Assembly: GCF_007858185.1 (NCBI RefSeq)
Contig: NZ_VFES01000007.1
Span: 124,001-188,000, forward strand
From: Pseudomonas grimontii
GTDB taxonomy: Bacteria > Pseudomonadota > Gammaproteobacteria > Pseudomonadales > Pseudomonadaceae
DNA length: 64,000 bases
Reading direction: 5' to 3'
Part shown: piece by piece, positions 8,179 through 21,369 of the stretch
Numbering within the stretch: the first letter of the stretch is position 1
Layout of the letters: each line of letters starts with the position of its first letter
Translations under genes and position numbers: made by a program
Notes under the pieces: model-generated
What the model saw: the letters and a program-made list of their open reading frames with translations, nothing else
The model's database searches: none
What the model was told of the DNA's origin: nothing

Positions 8179-10038
8179 TCAGTGCTTGCCGGGCATGTCG
8201 ATGCCCAGTTGGTTGACTCGGCGGTATAGGGTGGCTCGGGAAATGCCCAACGCCTGCGCCGTCGGCAACGGCTTCCAGCGATGCCGGATCAATGCGTCCA
8301 GCACCACCTGCCGCTCCGGGCTGACGCTGTGCTCGGTCAGCGCCTCGACCTGTTCGCCGCGTACTTCAATCGGCAAGTCCGCCAGCTGAATCGTGCCGCC
8401 TTCACACACGGCACAGGCATACGCCAGCGTGTGGTGCAGTTGGCGCACATTGCCCGGCCAGGCATAGCCCAGCAGCCGTTCCAGCGCGGCCTGGCCGATG
8501 CCCACTGGGACGCCGCTGCCGCGTGCTTGCTGCTCCACCAGCCGGTTGATCAACGCCAGCTTGTCGCTGCGCTCGCGCAGCGGCGGCAGGCAGAAGCGGG
8601 CGCAGCCGAGGCGGAAGTACAGGTCTTCGCGAAAGCGTCCGTCGCTGACCAGCGCGGCCAGGTCGCGGTGGCTGGCGCAGATCACCTGGATGTCCACCGT
8701 GCGGGTTTTGGCCCCGCCCAGGGGCGCGACCTCACCCTCGGCCATCACCCGCAGCAGGCGCGTCTGTAGCGCCAGCGGCATATCGCCGATTTCATCGAGG
8801 AACAACGTGCCGCCATCGGCCTGCACCAACAGCCCCGGCATGCCTTTGCTGGACGCACCGGTAAAGGCCCCGGCGACGTAGCCGAACAGCTCGCTTTCAA
8901 TCAGGTTCTCGGGGATCGCCGCGCAGTTCACCGCGACAAAGGGCCCGGTTCGCCGCGCGCTGCGTTCGTGCAGTTGGCGGGCGAACACTTCCTTGCCAGC
9001 GCCGGTTTCGCCCTGCACCAGTACCGGCAGGTTGCGGTCCTTGACGCGCACGGCCAGGCGCAGGTGTTCTTCCACCCGAGCGTCGACCTGGGTGTGCGCT
9101 GCGGGCCGCGCCGGTTTGCGTCGCGGGGTGTTGACCCGCACGTGCAATACGCCAGGCTCGCCCAGCCATTGCAGGTGTTGGGTCGATTGATCCGTGGCCG
9201 AGCGCAACGCATCCAGGTCGAACACTTCGCCGATATGCTCCGGCACCTGGCCGAAACGCCGGCGCAGGGCCTGGCGCGCCTTGCTGTTCAGCGCGTGCAG
9301 GCGCCCGTCCTGGTCCCAGGCCAGCAGCAGGTCGGGCTGGCTGTCTACGTAACCCGGTGTGCTGTGGGCCTGGAGCACCCAGTGCTCGCGGGCGCTGTGC
9401 ATGAAGAAGGCGTTTTCGATGGCTTGCGCACTCTGCGCCACCATCTGCCGCACCAAGTGCTGGCTGCGCCGGTCATCCGGGGATTTGAGCGCCGAGGCAT
9501 CCATCACGCCCAGCAGGTTGCCCTGGGGGTCGAAGATCGGTGCGGCGGAGCAGGTCAGGCTGATAAAGGCGGCGCGGAAGTGGTCGCGCTTGTGTACGGT
9601 CACCGCGGCCTTGCTGGTCAGTACCGTGGCCACGCCGCAGGTGCCTTCCTCGGCTTCCGACCAACAGGTGCCGAGGTACAGGCCGGCTTTGCGGCAGTCG
9701 TTGCGAATGGCGGTGTCGACGCGGTGGTCGATGGTCTGGCCCTGGGCGTCGGTGAGCATTACGCAGTAGTCGGCGTGGCGCACCCGGTGGTGCAGTTGCC
9801 CGACTTCCTCGCTGGCGATGCGCATGAACAGTTCGGCGCGCTCGCGGCATTCCTTGAGCAAGGGTTCGGTGAGGATGCGGGGCCCCTGCAGCGAGCCGGG
9901 GTCGAGGTGGTGTTGCTCCATGGAGCGCCGCCATGAATCGAAAATCAGCGACGGCACCGGCGCCTGGGGCAGGCGATCGGCATTGCGGACCACGCGACTG
10001 ACGCAGTCGACGTGTTCCCTGGAGTTCGCGGCGAACAT
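8179..10038 (-). CDS. acoR: sigma-54-dependent acetoin catabolism activator AcoR
   Basis: 619-residue bacterial enhancer-binding protein. An N-terminal GAF-type sensory region (about 60-220) is followed by an AAA+ domain with Walker A GETGAGKE near residue 344, the sigma-54 contact loop GAFTGA, Walker [12 protein letters not shown] and the arginine-rich [10 protein letters not shown] segment. A Fis-type helix-turn-helix ([18 protein letters not shown]) ends the protein. AcoR proteins activate acetoin dehydrogenase operons from -24/-12 promoters. It is divergent from acoA, which has such a promoter, and converges on the butanediol-type SDR. Confidence 0.9.
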   Translation of the reverse strand: MFAANSREHVDCVSRVVRNADRLPQAPVPSLIFDSWRRSMEQHHLDPGSLQGPRILTEPLLKECRERAELFMRIASEEVGQLHHRVRHADYCVMLTDAQGQTIDHRVDTAIRNDCRKAGLYLGTCWSEAEEGTCGVATVLTSKAAVTVHKRDHFRAAFISLTCSAAPIFDPQGNLLGVMDASALKSPDDRRSQHLVRQMVAQSAQAIENAFFMHSAREHWVLQAHSTPGYVDSQPDLLLAWDQDGRLHALNSKARQALRRRFGQVPEHIGEVFDLDALRSATDQSTQHLQWLGEPGVLHVRVNTPRRKPARPAAHTQVDARVEEHLRLAVRVKDRNLPVLVQGETGAGKEVFARQLHERSARRTGPFVAVNCAAIPENLIESELFGYVAGAFTGASSKGMPGLLVQADGGTLFLDEIGDMPLALQTRLLRVMAEGEVAPLGGAKTRTVDIQVICASHRDLAALVSDGRFREDLYFRLGCARFCLPPLRERSDKLALINRLVEQQARGSGVPVGIGQAALERLLGYAWPGNVRQLHHTLAYACAVCEGGTIQLADLPIEVRGEQVEALTEHSVSPERQVVLDALIRHRWKPLPTAQALGISRATLYRRVNQLGIDMPGKH

Positions 10039-10130
10039 AAGGCCTCCGGTTCTCGATCTTTGTTGTTATGCCCGCCATTAAGCGCCCATGGGCGTCGACG
10101 GACAAGGCTGGCCTGACCAACTGCCGGGGC

Positions 10131-10147
10131 TGAGACGCAGCGTCTCA
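10131..10147. promoter_or_regulatory. palindrome TGAGAC-N5-GTCTCA, candidate AcoR enhancer 1
   Basis: Perfect 17-bp palindrome TGAGACGCAGCGTCTCA between acoR and acoA. It ends 121 bp upstream of the predicted -24 element, a normal distance for a sigma-54 enhancer. Confidence 0.65.
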
Positions 10148-10154
10148 ATTTGCC

Positions 10155-10190
10155 TGAGACGCCGCCTGCACAGTGCAATGCCGGGTCTCA
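10155..10190. promoter_or_regulatory. spaced half-sites TGAGACGC ... GGTCTCA, candidate AcoR enhancer 2
   Basis: The same half-site as the palindrome at 10131-10147, repeated as TGAGACGC (10155-10162) and, inverted, GGTCTCA (10184-10190). It ends about 78 bp before the -24 element and could be a second, weaker AcoR binding unit. Confidence 0.45.
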
Positions 10191-10268
10191 TTCTGCGCTG
10201 GCATCGCGCAGCGGCACAACGGTGCGGCACTGCTCTGGGTCAAGGCTTTGCCAGGTTTTTGTGCGCCT

Positions 10269-10284
10269 TGGCACAGCCTGTGCT
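10269..10284 (+). promoter_or_regulatory. sigma-54 (-24/-12) promoter of acoABC
   Basis: TGGCACAGCCTGTGCT has GG and GC dinucleotides at the exact sigma-54 spacing and a full TGGCAC -24 block. It lies 64 bp before the acoA start codon and downstream of the candidate AcoR sites. Transcription would begin near 10295. Confidence 0.75.
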
Positions 10285-10347
10285 GAAGCGCTTACAGCTG
10301 GCCGCAGCCAGCCTTTTGTGTGTCGAGACAACCTGGAGAACAACAAG

Positions 10348-11325
10348 ATGTCCACTCACCTGTCCACCGATCAATTGCTGCATGCCTACACCGTGATGCG
10401 CACCATCCGTGATTTCGAAGAACGCCTGCATGTGGAGTTCGCCACCGGCGAGATCCCCGGTTTCGTGCACCTGTATGCCGGCCAGGAAGCCAGCGCAGCG
10501 GGGGTGATGGCCCACCTCAACGATGAGGATTGCATCGCCTCCAACCACCGTGGTCATGGCCATTGCATCGCCAAGGGCGTGGATGTGTTCGGCATGATGG
10601 CCGAGATCTACGGCAAGAAAACCGGCGTGTGCGGCGGCAAGGGCGGCTCCATGCACATCGCCGACCAGGAGAAGGGCATGCTCGGCGCCAATGGCATTGT
10701 CGGTGCCGGTGCGCCGTTGGCGGCAGGCGCTGCGCTGGCCTCCAAGCTCAAAGGCAGCCAGGGCGTGGCCGTGGCGTTCTTCGGCGACGGTGGTTCCAAC
10801 GAGGGCGCGGTGTTCGAGGCGATGAACCTGGCGTCGATCATGAAGCTGCCGTGCCTGTTCGTCGCCGAAAACAACGGCTATGCCGAGGCCACCGGTTCCG
10901 GCTGGTCGGTGGCGTGTAAGGACATTGCCGAACGGGCGGTGGGCTTTGGCATGCCGGGGGTGATTGTCGATGGCAATGATTTCTTCGCCGTGCACGCCGC
11001 GCTGGGCGTGGCCGTGGAGCGTGCGCGCAAAGGCGACGGACCGACCTTGGTGGAAGTCAAGCTGAGTCGCTTCTACGGCCACTTCGAAGGCGATGCACAA
11101 ACCTATCGCGGCCCGGATGAAGTGAAGAACCTGCGCGAGTCCCACGACTGCCTCGCGCTGTTCCGCCAGCGCTGCAATGCCGAAGGCTGGCTCGATGCCG
11201 CGCAGTTCGAACGTATCGACGGCGAGGTCGCGCAGTTGATCGACGACGCCGTGCGCCTGGCCAAGTCCGATCCCAAGCCCCAGGCCGCCGACCTGCTCAG
11301 TGATGTCTACGTCGCCTACCGCTAA
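10348..11325 (+). CDS. acoA: acetoin dehydrogenase E1 alpha subunit
   Basis: 325-residue thiamine-diphosphate E1 alpha subunit of the acetoin cleavage complex, which yields acetaldehyde and acetyl-CoA. The ThDP-binding stretch AFFGDGGSNEGAVFEAMNLAS and the family segments GEIPGFVHLYAGQEA and SNHRGHGHCIAKG are clear. ATG 10348 follows CTGGAGAACAAC; upstream in-frame codons extend across the predicted promoter and are not used. acoB starts 26 nt downstream. Expression is probably AcoR/sigma-54 dependent. Confidence 0.92.
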   Translation: MSTHLSTDQLLHAYTVMRTIRDFEERLHVEFATGEIPGFVHLYAGQEASAAGVMAHLNDEDCIASNHRGHGHCIAKGVDVFGMMAEIYGKKTGVCGGKGGSMHIADQEKGMLGANGIVGAGAPLAAGAALASKLKGSQGVAVAFFGDGGSNEGAVFEAMNLASIMKLPCLFVAENNGYAEATGSGWSVACKDIAERAVGFGMPGVIVDGNDFFAVHAALGVAVERARKGDGPTLVEVKLSRFYGHFEGDAQTYRGPDEVKNLRESHDCLALFRQRCNAEGWLDAAQFERIDGEVAQLIDDAVRLAKSDPKPQAADLLSDVYVAYR

Positions 11326-11351
11326 TAACAACAAGACTCGGAGAGAATCTC

Positions 11352-12371
11352 ATGGCTCGCAAAATCAGCTATCAGCAGGCAATCAACGAAGCCCTGGCCC
11401 AGGAAATGCGCCGGGACCAGAGTGTGTTCATCATCGGCCAGGACGTCTCCGGCGGCACCGGTTCGCCCGGCGAGCAGGACGCCTGGGGCGGTGTGCTCGG
11501 CGTGACCAAGGGCCTGTACCCGGAGTTTCCAGACCGGGTACTCGATGCGCCTTTGTCCGAAGTCGGCTATGTCGGCATGGCCGTCGGCGCCGCCACCCGT
11601 GGCATGCGCCCGGTGTGCGAATTGATGTTCGTCGACTTTATCGGCTGCTGCCTCGACCAGTTGCTCAACCAGGCCGCCAAGTTTCGCTACATGTTCGGCG
11701 GCAAGACCACCACGCCGCTGGTGGTGCGCGCCATGTACGGCGCCGGTCTGCGCGCGGCGGCCCAGCATTCGCAGATGCTCACCTCGATGTGGACGCACAT
11801 TCCCGGCCTCAAGGTGGTGTGCCCGGCCACGCCGTATGACGCCAAGGGCATGTTGATCCAGGCGATCCGCGACAACGACCCGGTGATCTTCCTCGAACAC
11901 AAGATGCTCTACAGCCTGCAGGGCGAAGTGCCGGAAGAGCTGTACACCGTGCCGTTCGGCGAAGCCAACTTTGTGCGCGAAGGCCGCGACGTGACCCTGG
12001 TGACCTACGGGCGCATGGTGCATATCGCCCTGGAAGCCGCCGCCAACCTGGCGCGCCAGGGCATCGACTGTGAGGTGCTGGACCTGCGCACCACCAGCCC
12101 GTTGGACGAAGACAGCATCCTCGAGAGCGTGGAGAAAACCGGGCGCCTGGTGGTGATCGACGAGTCCAACCCGCGTTGTTCCATCGCCACCGACATCAGT
12201 GCGTTGGTGGCCCAACAGGGCTTCTCGTTCCTGCGCGCGCCGATCGAGATGGTCACCGCGCCGCACACGCCGGTGCCGTTTTCCGATGCCCTGGAAGACC
12301 TGTACATCCCCAACGCCGCGAAGATCGAGGCCGCCGTGCTGAAGATCGCCGACAAGAGGAACGCCGCATGA
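11352..12371 (+). CDS. acoB: acetoin dehydrogenase E1 beta subunit
   Basis: 339-residue transketolase-like E1 beta subunit. Typical segments are ISYQQAINEALAQEM, GVTKGLYPEFPDRVLD, APLSEVGYVGMAVGAA and the C-terminal SPLDEDSILESV. With AcoA it forms the alpha2beta2 E1 that decarboxylates or cleaves acetoin through thiamine diphosphate and hands the two-carbon unit to the lipoyl arm of AcoC. The start has a GGAGAG ribosome site, and the stop overlaps the acoC start (ATGA), so translation is probably coupled. Confidence 0.92.
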   Translation: MARKISYQQAINEALAQEMRRDQSVFIIGQDVSGGTGSPGEQDAWGGVLGVTKGLYPEFPDRVLDAPLSEVGYVGMAVGAATRGMRPVCELMFVDFIGCCLDQLLNQAAKFRYMFGGKTTTPLVVRAMYGAGLRAAAQHSQMLTSMWTHIPGLKVVCPATPYDAKGMLIQAIRDNDPVIFLEHKMLYSLQGEVPEELYTVPFGEANFVREGRDVTLVTYGRMVHIALEAAANLARQGIDCEVLDLRTTSPLDEDSILESVEKTGRLVVIDESNPRCSIATDISALVAQQGFSFLRAPIEMVTAPHTPVPFSDALEDLYIPNAAKIEAAVLKIADKRNAA

Positions 12372-13471
12372 TCCATACCTTGACCATGCCCAAGTGGGGG
12401 CTGTCGATGACCGAAGGTCGCATCGATGTCTGGCTCAAGCAGCCCGGCGACCGGGTGGAGAAGGGCGAGGAAGTGCTGGACGTGGAGACCGACAAGATCT
12501 CCAGCAGTGTCGAGGCGCCCTTCAGCGGCGTGTTGCGCCGCGTGCTGGCGCTGAGCGACGAGACCTTGCCGGTGGGCGCGTTGCTGGGGGTCGTGGTGGA
12601 CGGTGAGGCCAGCGAAGAAGAGATCGATGCGGTGATCGAAAGCTTCAACGCCGGGTTCGTCTCCAGCAGCGCCGAAGCCGAAGCCAGCGGGCCGAGTGCG
12701 CAGAAGGTCGAGGTGGGCGGGCGTTTGTTGCGTTATCTCGACCTGGGCGAGGGCGGTACGCCGCTGGTGCTGGTGCATGGTTTTGGCGGCGACTTGAACA
12801 ACTGGCTGTTCAACCAACCGGCCCTGGCCGCCGAGCGCCGGGTGATCGCCCTGGACCTGCCGGGGCATGGCGAGTCGGGCAAGTACCTGCAAACGGGTGA
12901 CGCCGAGGAACTGAGCCAGGCCGTGCTGGCCTTTCTCGATCACCTCAAGCTCGACCGCGTGCACCTGGCCGGGCACTCCATGGGCGGGTTGGTCAGCCTG
13001 ACGGTCGCCCGTCAGGCACCGGCGCGCGTTGCCTCGCTGACCCTGATCGCCAGCGCCGGTCTGGGGGCGGACATCAATGGCGATTACCTGCATGGCTTTG
13101 CCGAGGCCAATAACCGTAACGCGCTCAAGCCGCAACTGGTGCAACTGTTCAGCGACCCGGCGCTGGTGACGCGGCAGATGCTTGAGGACATGCTCAAGTT
13201 CAAGCGGTTGGAAGGGGTGGACCAGGCGCTTCGTCAGCTCAATGCCCAGTTGTTTGAAGGTGGGCGCCAGCGCCTGGATTTGCGCAACGTAGTAGGCCAG
13301 CAACCGAGTCTGGTGATTTGGGGCAGTGACGATGCCATCATCCCGGTGCGGCATGCCCAGGGGTTGGAGGCCCAGGTGGAGATATTGCCGGGGCAGGGGC
13401 ATATGGTGCAGTTGGAAGCGGCGGAGCGGGTTAACCAACTCATGGCAGCCTTCCTCAAATCCCAGCCTTGA
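12368..13471 (+). CDS. acoC: acetoin dehydrogenase E2-type subunit AcoC (lipoyl domain plus alpha/beta hydrolase)
   Basis: 367-residue protein. Residues about 1-80 are a lipoyl domain with the attachment lysine in VETDKISSS. Residues about 120-365 are an alpha/beta hydrolase with oxyanion segment VHGFGGD, nucleophile elbow GHSMGG and a C-terminal GQGHMVQLE histidine. A classical E2 acyltransferase core is absent; AcoC-type proteins in Pseudomonas carry this hydrolase-like domain instead. It overlaps acoB by 4 nt and ends the operon before a REP hairpin. No dihydrolipoamide dehydrogenase gene follows, so E3 must be supplied from elsewhere. Confidence 0.88.
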   Translation: MIHTLTMPKWGLSMTEGRIDVWLKQPGDRVEKGEEVLDVETDKISSSVEAPFSGVLRRVLALSDETLPVGALLGVVVDGEASEEEIDAVIESFNAGFVSSSAEAEASGPSAQKVEVGGRLLRYLDLGEGGTPLVLVHGFGGDLNNWLFNQPALAAERRVIALDLPGHGESGKYLQTGDAEELSQAVLAFLDHLKLDRVHLAGHSMGGLVSLTVARQAPARVASLTLIASAGLGADINGDYLHGFAEANNRNALKPQLVQLFSDPALVTRQMLEDMLKFKRLEGVDQALRQLNAQLFEGGRQRLDLRNVVGQQPSLVIWGSDDAIIPVRHAQGLEAQVEILPGQGHMVQLEAAERVNQLMAAFLKSQP

Positions 13472-13483
13472 AATGCAATTCAA

Positions 13484-13571
13484 TGTGGGAGGGGGCTTGC
13501 CCCCGATTGCAGTGTGTCAGTCCCAGGACATTGACTGAACCAACGCTATCGGGGGCAAGCCCCCTCCCACA
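13484..13571. repeat. REP doublet (GTGGGAGGGGGC type) after acoC
   Basis: Perfect 24-bp inverted repeat, arms 13484-13507 and 13548-13571, separated by 40 bp. It lies between the convergent acoC and AraC-family genes and may terminate both. Confidence 0.88.
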
Positions 13572-13585
13572 GTTTTGAATGCATT

Positions 13586-14482
13586 TCAGAGTGAGTGCTT
13601 TAGGGTTTCGCTGGGCAGTTCCTTGAACAATGCTCGATAGCTGTTAGAGAACCGCCCCAAATGCCAGAACGACCAGTTCATCGCCACTTCGGCCACGGTC
13701 GTTCCGGTACTGCCCAGCAACTCACGCCGTGCGCCGTTCAAGCGGCGCATGCGCAACCACTGCGCCGGGCTCATCCCGGTGTAGGTCTTGAAGCCTTGCT
13801 GTAACTGACGCAACGGCACACCGGCGATCCGGGCCAGTTCCAACAGGTTGACGGTTTCGTCCGGCGCATCCGCCGCCCACTCGCCTATGCGTGCCATCAA
13901 CAAGCGCTCTTCGCTGCGCCGCTGCAATGAACTGCGGTCCAGGCACACGCAGGCGTTGTCGAGGATGAACAGGCAATCGTCGAGCAACTGCTGGGTCAGG
14001 GCGTCGCGGCTGATCGGGTCGGTCAAGGTCGACAAGCGCGTCAGCGTGCCACTCAGCCAGCGGCTGAACAGCGCGTTCTGCTGGCAGGTCAGCGGCGCCA
14101 TGAACAGGCCTTCCAGCGTCTGCACATCCAGGCCGTGGCGCTGCACGAATTGCGGCCCGAACACCACCGCCACCTCGCGATAGTTTTCCGGTGTGATCCA
14201 GGTGTTGCGGCTTTCGCCATTGAGCAGGTACAGCGCGTTGTCGCTGCCATCGAAACAGAATGCCAACGCGCCCGGCGGTGCGTTGAAGTGCTGCTCCACG
14301 CGGGTGTTCATGCTCTCTTCGTAGACCTCGACACCTTGCAGGTCGAGGTAGCGGATGCGCCCGGCGAAATGCCCGGGGGACATCTGCTGGTACTGCTGCA
14401 CCCATCCGGGTGTCGCACTGCATTGGGCGGCCACATCACCGGTGGTGAAGGCCTGTACGCGCAAAGCGGTTGCCTGTGTCAT
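13586..14482 (-). CDS. AraC-family transcriptional regulator
   Basis: 298-residue regulator with a two-helix-turn-helix AraC/XylS domain in the last 100 residues (LLELARIAGVPLRQLQQGFKTYTGMSPAQWLRMRRLNGARREL; VAEVAMNWSFWHLGRFSNSYRALF). The N-terminal 190 residues are a ligand or oligomerisation region of unassigned type. It is divergent from the glutamine synthetase-like polyamine gene and convergent with acoC, so either block could be its target; divergence favours the polyamine genes. I cannot name an effector. Confidence 0.8.
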   Translation of the reverse strand: MTQATALRVQAFTTGDVAAQCSATPGWVQQYQQMSPGHFAGRIRYLDLQGVEVYEESMNTRVEQHFNAPPGALAFCFDGSDNALYLLNGESRNTWITPENYREVAVVFGPQFVQRHGLDVQTLEGLFMAPLTCQQNALFSRWLSGTLTRLSTLTDPISRDALTQQLLDDCLFILDNACVCLDRSSLQRRSEERLLMARIGEWAADAPDETVNLLELARIAGVPLRQLQQGFKTYTGMSPAQWLRMRRLNGARRELLGSTGTTVAEVAMNWSFWHLGRFSNSYRALFKELPSETLKHSL

Positions 14483-14620
14483 GGGTGATCCGTGCGCACT
14501 CTATTGGTGCGTTGTGCTGCGTGCAAAGTGGATAGATGCCTCGGTGAGGCTGGCCCAAGATAGACCTCAATGCGCCGCAAGTACAAGGCGGCGCAGTACC
14601 CAACCCATGACGAGGTCCTT

Positions 14621-18379
<3,759 letters not shown>

Positions 18380-18411
18380 CCGACTAAGATCTACCTGATA
18401 CACCACGATCT

Positions 18412-18506
18412 AAATGTGGGAGCGGGCTTGCTCGCGAAGGCGTCATGTCAGTCAGCTCATGAGTAGCTGATACACCGCATTCGCGAGCAAGCCCGCTCCC
18501 ACATTT
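18412..18506. repeat. REP doublet (GTGGGAGCGGGC type)
   Basis: Perfect 27-bp inverted repeat, arms 18412-18438 and 18480-18506, with TTGCTCGCGAA at the inner end. It lies between convergent genes. Confidence 0.88.
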
Positions 18507-18516
18507 TTGAGCTCCA

Positions 18517-19410
18517 TCAGCCCTTGGGTTCGGTGAGTACCTTGCGGAAGGTTTCTACCAACGGCCGCAAGTTGACCCGATGCCACGCCGCCCACAGCGG
18601 TGTGGTGTAGGTCAACCACGGCAACTCCCGCAACACCACACCGGGCGGTGCGTTGCGGCTCAAGCCCTTTTGCACCATGGCCACGCCCAACCCGGACGCC
18701 ACCAGCCCCAATGCGGTAAACGGCTCACTGGCTTCCATGGGGATCTGCGGGGTGAAACCGGCGCGGATGCAGGCGGCGACAAAGTCATCGGCGGGGTTGG
18801 CGCCGGGTTTACGTTGCACGCCGATCCATTGCTGCTCGGCCAGGTGTTCGGGCAGCAAGTGTTTTTTTTGGGCGAGGGGATGATGCTCGGGCAAGGCCAG
18901 CAGCATCGGGTCGTCCAGCACTTGCAGGGCGGTCAAGTCCGGGTCGTCGGTTGCCGGGGGCTCGCCCACCAGGGCGATGTCCAGGCTGCGTTGGCGCAGG
19001 CCTTCCAGTTGTTCCAGGGAGGGCAAGTTATACAGCTTGATATGCACGGTGGGCCGGTCGTCGCGCAGCACGCGCAGGGCGTTGGGCAACACACCGGCAT
19101 GCATGGCGTTTTCGATGTAGCCGATGCATAGGCCGCCTTCTTCGCCTCGACCCAGGCGTTTGCCCAATGACTCCAGGCGATTGGCATGGGTCAAAAGCGC
19201 CTTGGTTTCGGCGAGAAAGGTCTGGCCATCACGGGTCAGGCGGATGCGTTGCTGGCTGCGCTCGAACAGGGTCAGGCCCAGGCGTTCTTCGAGCTGGGCG
19301 ATCTGCCGGCTCAGGGGCGACTGGGAGATGTGCAGGCGCTCGGCGGCGCGGCCGACGTGTTCTTCTTCGGCGACCACTTCGAAGTAGCGCAGTTGGCGTA
19401 GATCGATCAT
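18517..19410 (-). CDS. LysR-family transcriptional regulator
   Basis: 297-residue LysR regulator. The winged helix-turn-helix is at the N-terminus (LRQLRYFEVVAEEEHVGRAAERLHISQSPLSRQIAQLEE) with a PBP2-type effector domain after it. ATG 19410 is chosen because it places the HTH at the usual position; a start at 19470 would add 20 unconserved residues. It is divergent from an aldo/keto reductase-SDR-SRPBCC operon, its likely target. The YFEVVAEEEHVGRAA pattern resembles BenM/CatR-like LysR proteins, but the effector is unknown. Confidence 0.85.
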   Translation of the reverse strand: MIDLRQLRYFEVVAEEEHVGRAAERLHISQSPLSRQIAQLEERLGLTLFERSQQRIRLTRDGQTFLAETKALLTHANRLESLGKRLGRGEEGGLCIGYIENAMHAGVLPNALRVLRDDRPTVHIKLYNLPSLEQLEGLRQRSLDIALVGEPPATDDPDLTALQVLDDPMLLALPEHHPLAQKKHLLPEHLAEQQWIGVQRKPGANPADDFVAACIRAGFTPQIPMEASEPFTALGLVASGLGVAMVQKGLSRNAPPGVVLRELPWLTYTTPLWAAWHRVNLRPLVETFRKVLTEPKG

Positions 19411-19523
19411 GTAAGACCTCGCAGGACTTAAGTTCGTCGCAGTATGTCTTGGACGGTCCGATCTAGGCAATCTAGGATCTGCTCAACGGTCACAGCGACC
19501 TCTTACCCATTTGAGGATCCACC

Positions 19524-20528
19524 ATGAGCTTGAAAGACAAACTCCCAGGCCAACTCGGCTTTGGCACCGCACCGCTGGGCAACATGTTCCGCGCCATTCC
19601 TGAAGACGAAGCCCAGGCCACCGTCGAGGCCGCCTGGAACGCCGGTGTGCGCTACTTCGACACCGCGCCGTTCTACGGCTCAGGCCTCTCGGAAATCCGC
19701 CTGGGCCAGTCCCTGTCGCAATACCACCGCGATGACTTTGTGCTCAGCACCAAAGTCGGCCGAGTGATTCTCGACGAAGTCGAAGAAAGCGCCCGCGACC
19801 TTGGCGAGAAAAGCGGCGTGTTCGAACACGGTCGCCCGAACAAAATGCTCAACGACTACAGTGCCGACGCCACCCTGCGCTCGATTGAAGACAGCCTGAA
19901 CCGCCTGCAAACCGATCGCCTGGACATCGTGTGGATTCACGACATTGCCCAGGACTTCTACGGCGACCAGTGGCTGGAATACTTCAACCAGGCTCGTACC
20001 GGCGCGTTCAAAGTGCTCACCCGCCTGCGTGAAGAGGGCGTGATCAAGGCCTGGGGCCTGGGCGTGAACCGCGTCGAGCCGTGTGAGCTGACCCTGGACC
20101 TGAGCGAGGCGCAACCCGATGGTTTCCTGCTGGCCGGCCGCTACACCCTGCTGGACCACGAGCGTGCCCTGCAACGCCTGATGGACGCCGCCCTGGCGCA
20201 GAACGTCGAGATCGTCGTCGGTGGCCCTTACAGTTCGGGCGTCCTGGCCGGTGGCGCACACTTCGAATACCAGCAAGCCAGCCCGGCGATCATCAGCCAG
20301 GTCGAGCAGATCAAGACGATTGCCCAGGCATTCGGCGTGAGCGTGAAAGCGGCGGCGCTGCAATTTTCCCTGGCACATCCCGCCGTGGCTGCTGTAATTC
20401 CGGGAGCCAGTCGCCCGGGGCGGATTGCCGAAGACGTCGCGGCATTGTCAGAAAAAATCCCCACTGCCTTCTGGCAGGCCCTGCGCGATGCCCGCTTGAT
20501 TTCGGACCGTGCACCACTGCCACGTTGA
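19524..20528 (+). CDS. aldo/keto reductase (pyridoxal/L-fucose/D-threo-aldose 1-dehydrogenase group)
   Basis: 334-residue (beta/alpha)8 NAD(P)-dependent oxidoreductase. Catalytic residues are visible as RYFDTAPFYGSGLSE (Asp, Tyr), STKVGR (Lys) and WIHD (His). Length and the GFGTAPLGNMFRAI start resemble the D-threo-aldose 1-dehydrogenase/pyridoxal 4-dehydrogenase branch. It is first in a three-gene operon with an SDR 12-15 nt downstream and an SRPBCC protein, divergent from a LysR gene. The pathway is not recognisable. Confidence 0.82.
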   Translation: MSLKDKLPGQLGFGTAPLGNMFRAIPEDEAQATVEAAWNAGVRYFDTAPFYGSGLSEIRLGQSLSQYHRDDFVLSTKVGRVILDEVEESARDLGEKSGVFEHGRPNKMLNDYSADATLRSIEDSLNRLQTDRLDIVWIHDIAQDFYGDQWLEYFNQARTGAFKVLTRLREEGVIKAWGLGVNRVEPCELTLDLSEAQPDGFLLAGRYTLLDHERALQRLMDAALAQNVEIVVGGPYSSGVLAGGAHFEYQQASPAIISQVEQIKTIAQAFGVSVKAAALQFSLAHPAVAAVIPGASRPGRIAEDVAALSEKIPTAFWQALRDARLISDRAPLPR

Positions 20529-20543
20529 ATCCAGGAGTTCATG

Positions 20544-21341
20544 ATGAAAATTGATGTAAGTGGAAAAGTAGCCATCGTCACCGGCAGCACCGCCGGCATC
20601 GGCCTGGGCATCAGCCAGGCCCTCGCGCAGTCCGGCGCTACCGTGGTGGTGATCGGGCGTGAAGCCGGCAAGGTCGACGATGCGCTGGCGAGCATTCGCC
20701 AGGCGGTGCCGGGCGCCGACCTGCGCGGGTTGGTGGCGGATCTTGGCACGGCCGAAGGCGCCGAAAAGCTGTTCGCCGCCGAACCTCACGCCGACATCCT
20801 GGTCAACAACCTGGGCATCTTCAACGCTGTGGATTTCTTCGACGCCCCGGACAGCGAGTGGACGCGCTTCTATGAGGTCAATGTGATCTCCGGCGTGCGC
20901 CTGGCGCGGCATTACGTGCCGGGCATGGTCGGGCAGGGTTGGGGCCGAGTGATTTTCCTGTCATCGGAGTCCGGCGTGGCGACACCGGCGGACATGATCA
21001 ACTACGGCGTGACCAAAAGCGCCAACCTGGCGGTGTCCCATGGCCTGGCCAAGCGCCTCGCGGGCACAGGGGTGACGGTGAATGCTGTGCTGCCAGGCCC
21101 GACGTTTACCGACGGCCTGGAGCAGATGCTCAAGGACGCCACGGCCAAGTCCGGACGCAGTGCGCGGGACGAGGCCGATGTGTTTGTGCGCAATGCGCGG
21201 CCCACATCGATCATCCAGCGTGCGGCGAATGTGGAGGAAGTGGCGAACCTGGTGGCGTACATTGCTTCACCCTTGTCTTCGGCCACCACCGGTGCCGCGT
21301 TGCGGGTCGATGGTGGTGTCGTCGACAGCATGGCGATCTGA
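20544..21341 (+). CDS. short-chain dehydrogenase/reductase
   Basis: 265-residue SDR with nucleotide motif TGSTAGIGLG, NNLGIF (a variant NNAG), catalytic SSESG and YGVTKSA. Tandem ATGs lie at 20541 and 20544; AGGAG at 20533-20537 is better spaced for the second. It belongs to the operon behind the aldo/keto reductase and probably acts on the same substrate series. Exact substrate unknown. Confidence 0.85.
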   Translation: MKIDVSGKVAIVTGSTAGIGLGISQALAQSGATVVVIGREAGKVDDALASIRQAVPGADLRGLVADLGTAEGAEKLFAAEPHADILVNNLGIFNAVDFFDAPDSEWTRFYEVNVISGVRLARHYVPGMVGQGWGRVIFLSSESGVATPADMINYGVTKSANLAVSHGLAKRLAGTGVTVNAVLPGPTFTDGLEQMLKDATAKSGRSARDEADVFVRNARPTSIIQRAANVEEVANLVAYIASPLSSATTGAALRVDGGVVDSMAI

Positions 21342-21369
21342 ATTCTTTTTATTGTGTGGAGTATTTATC

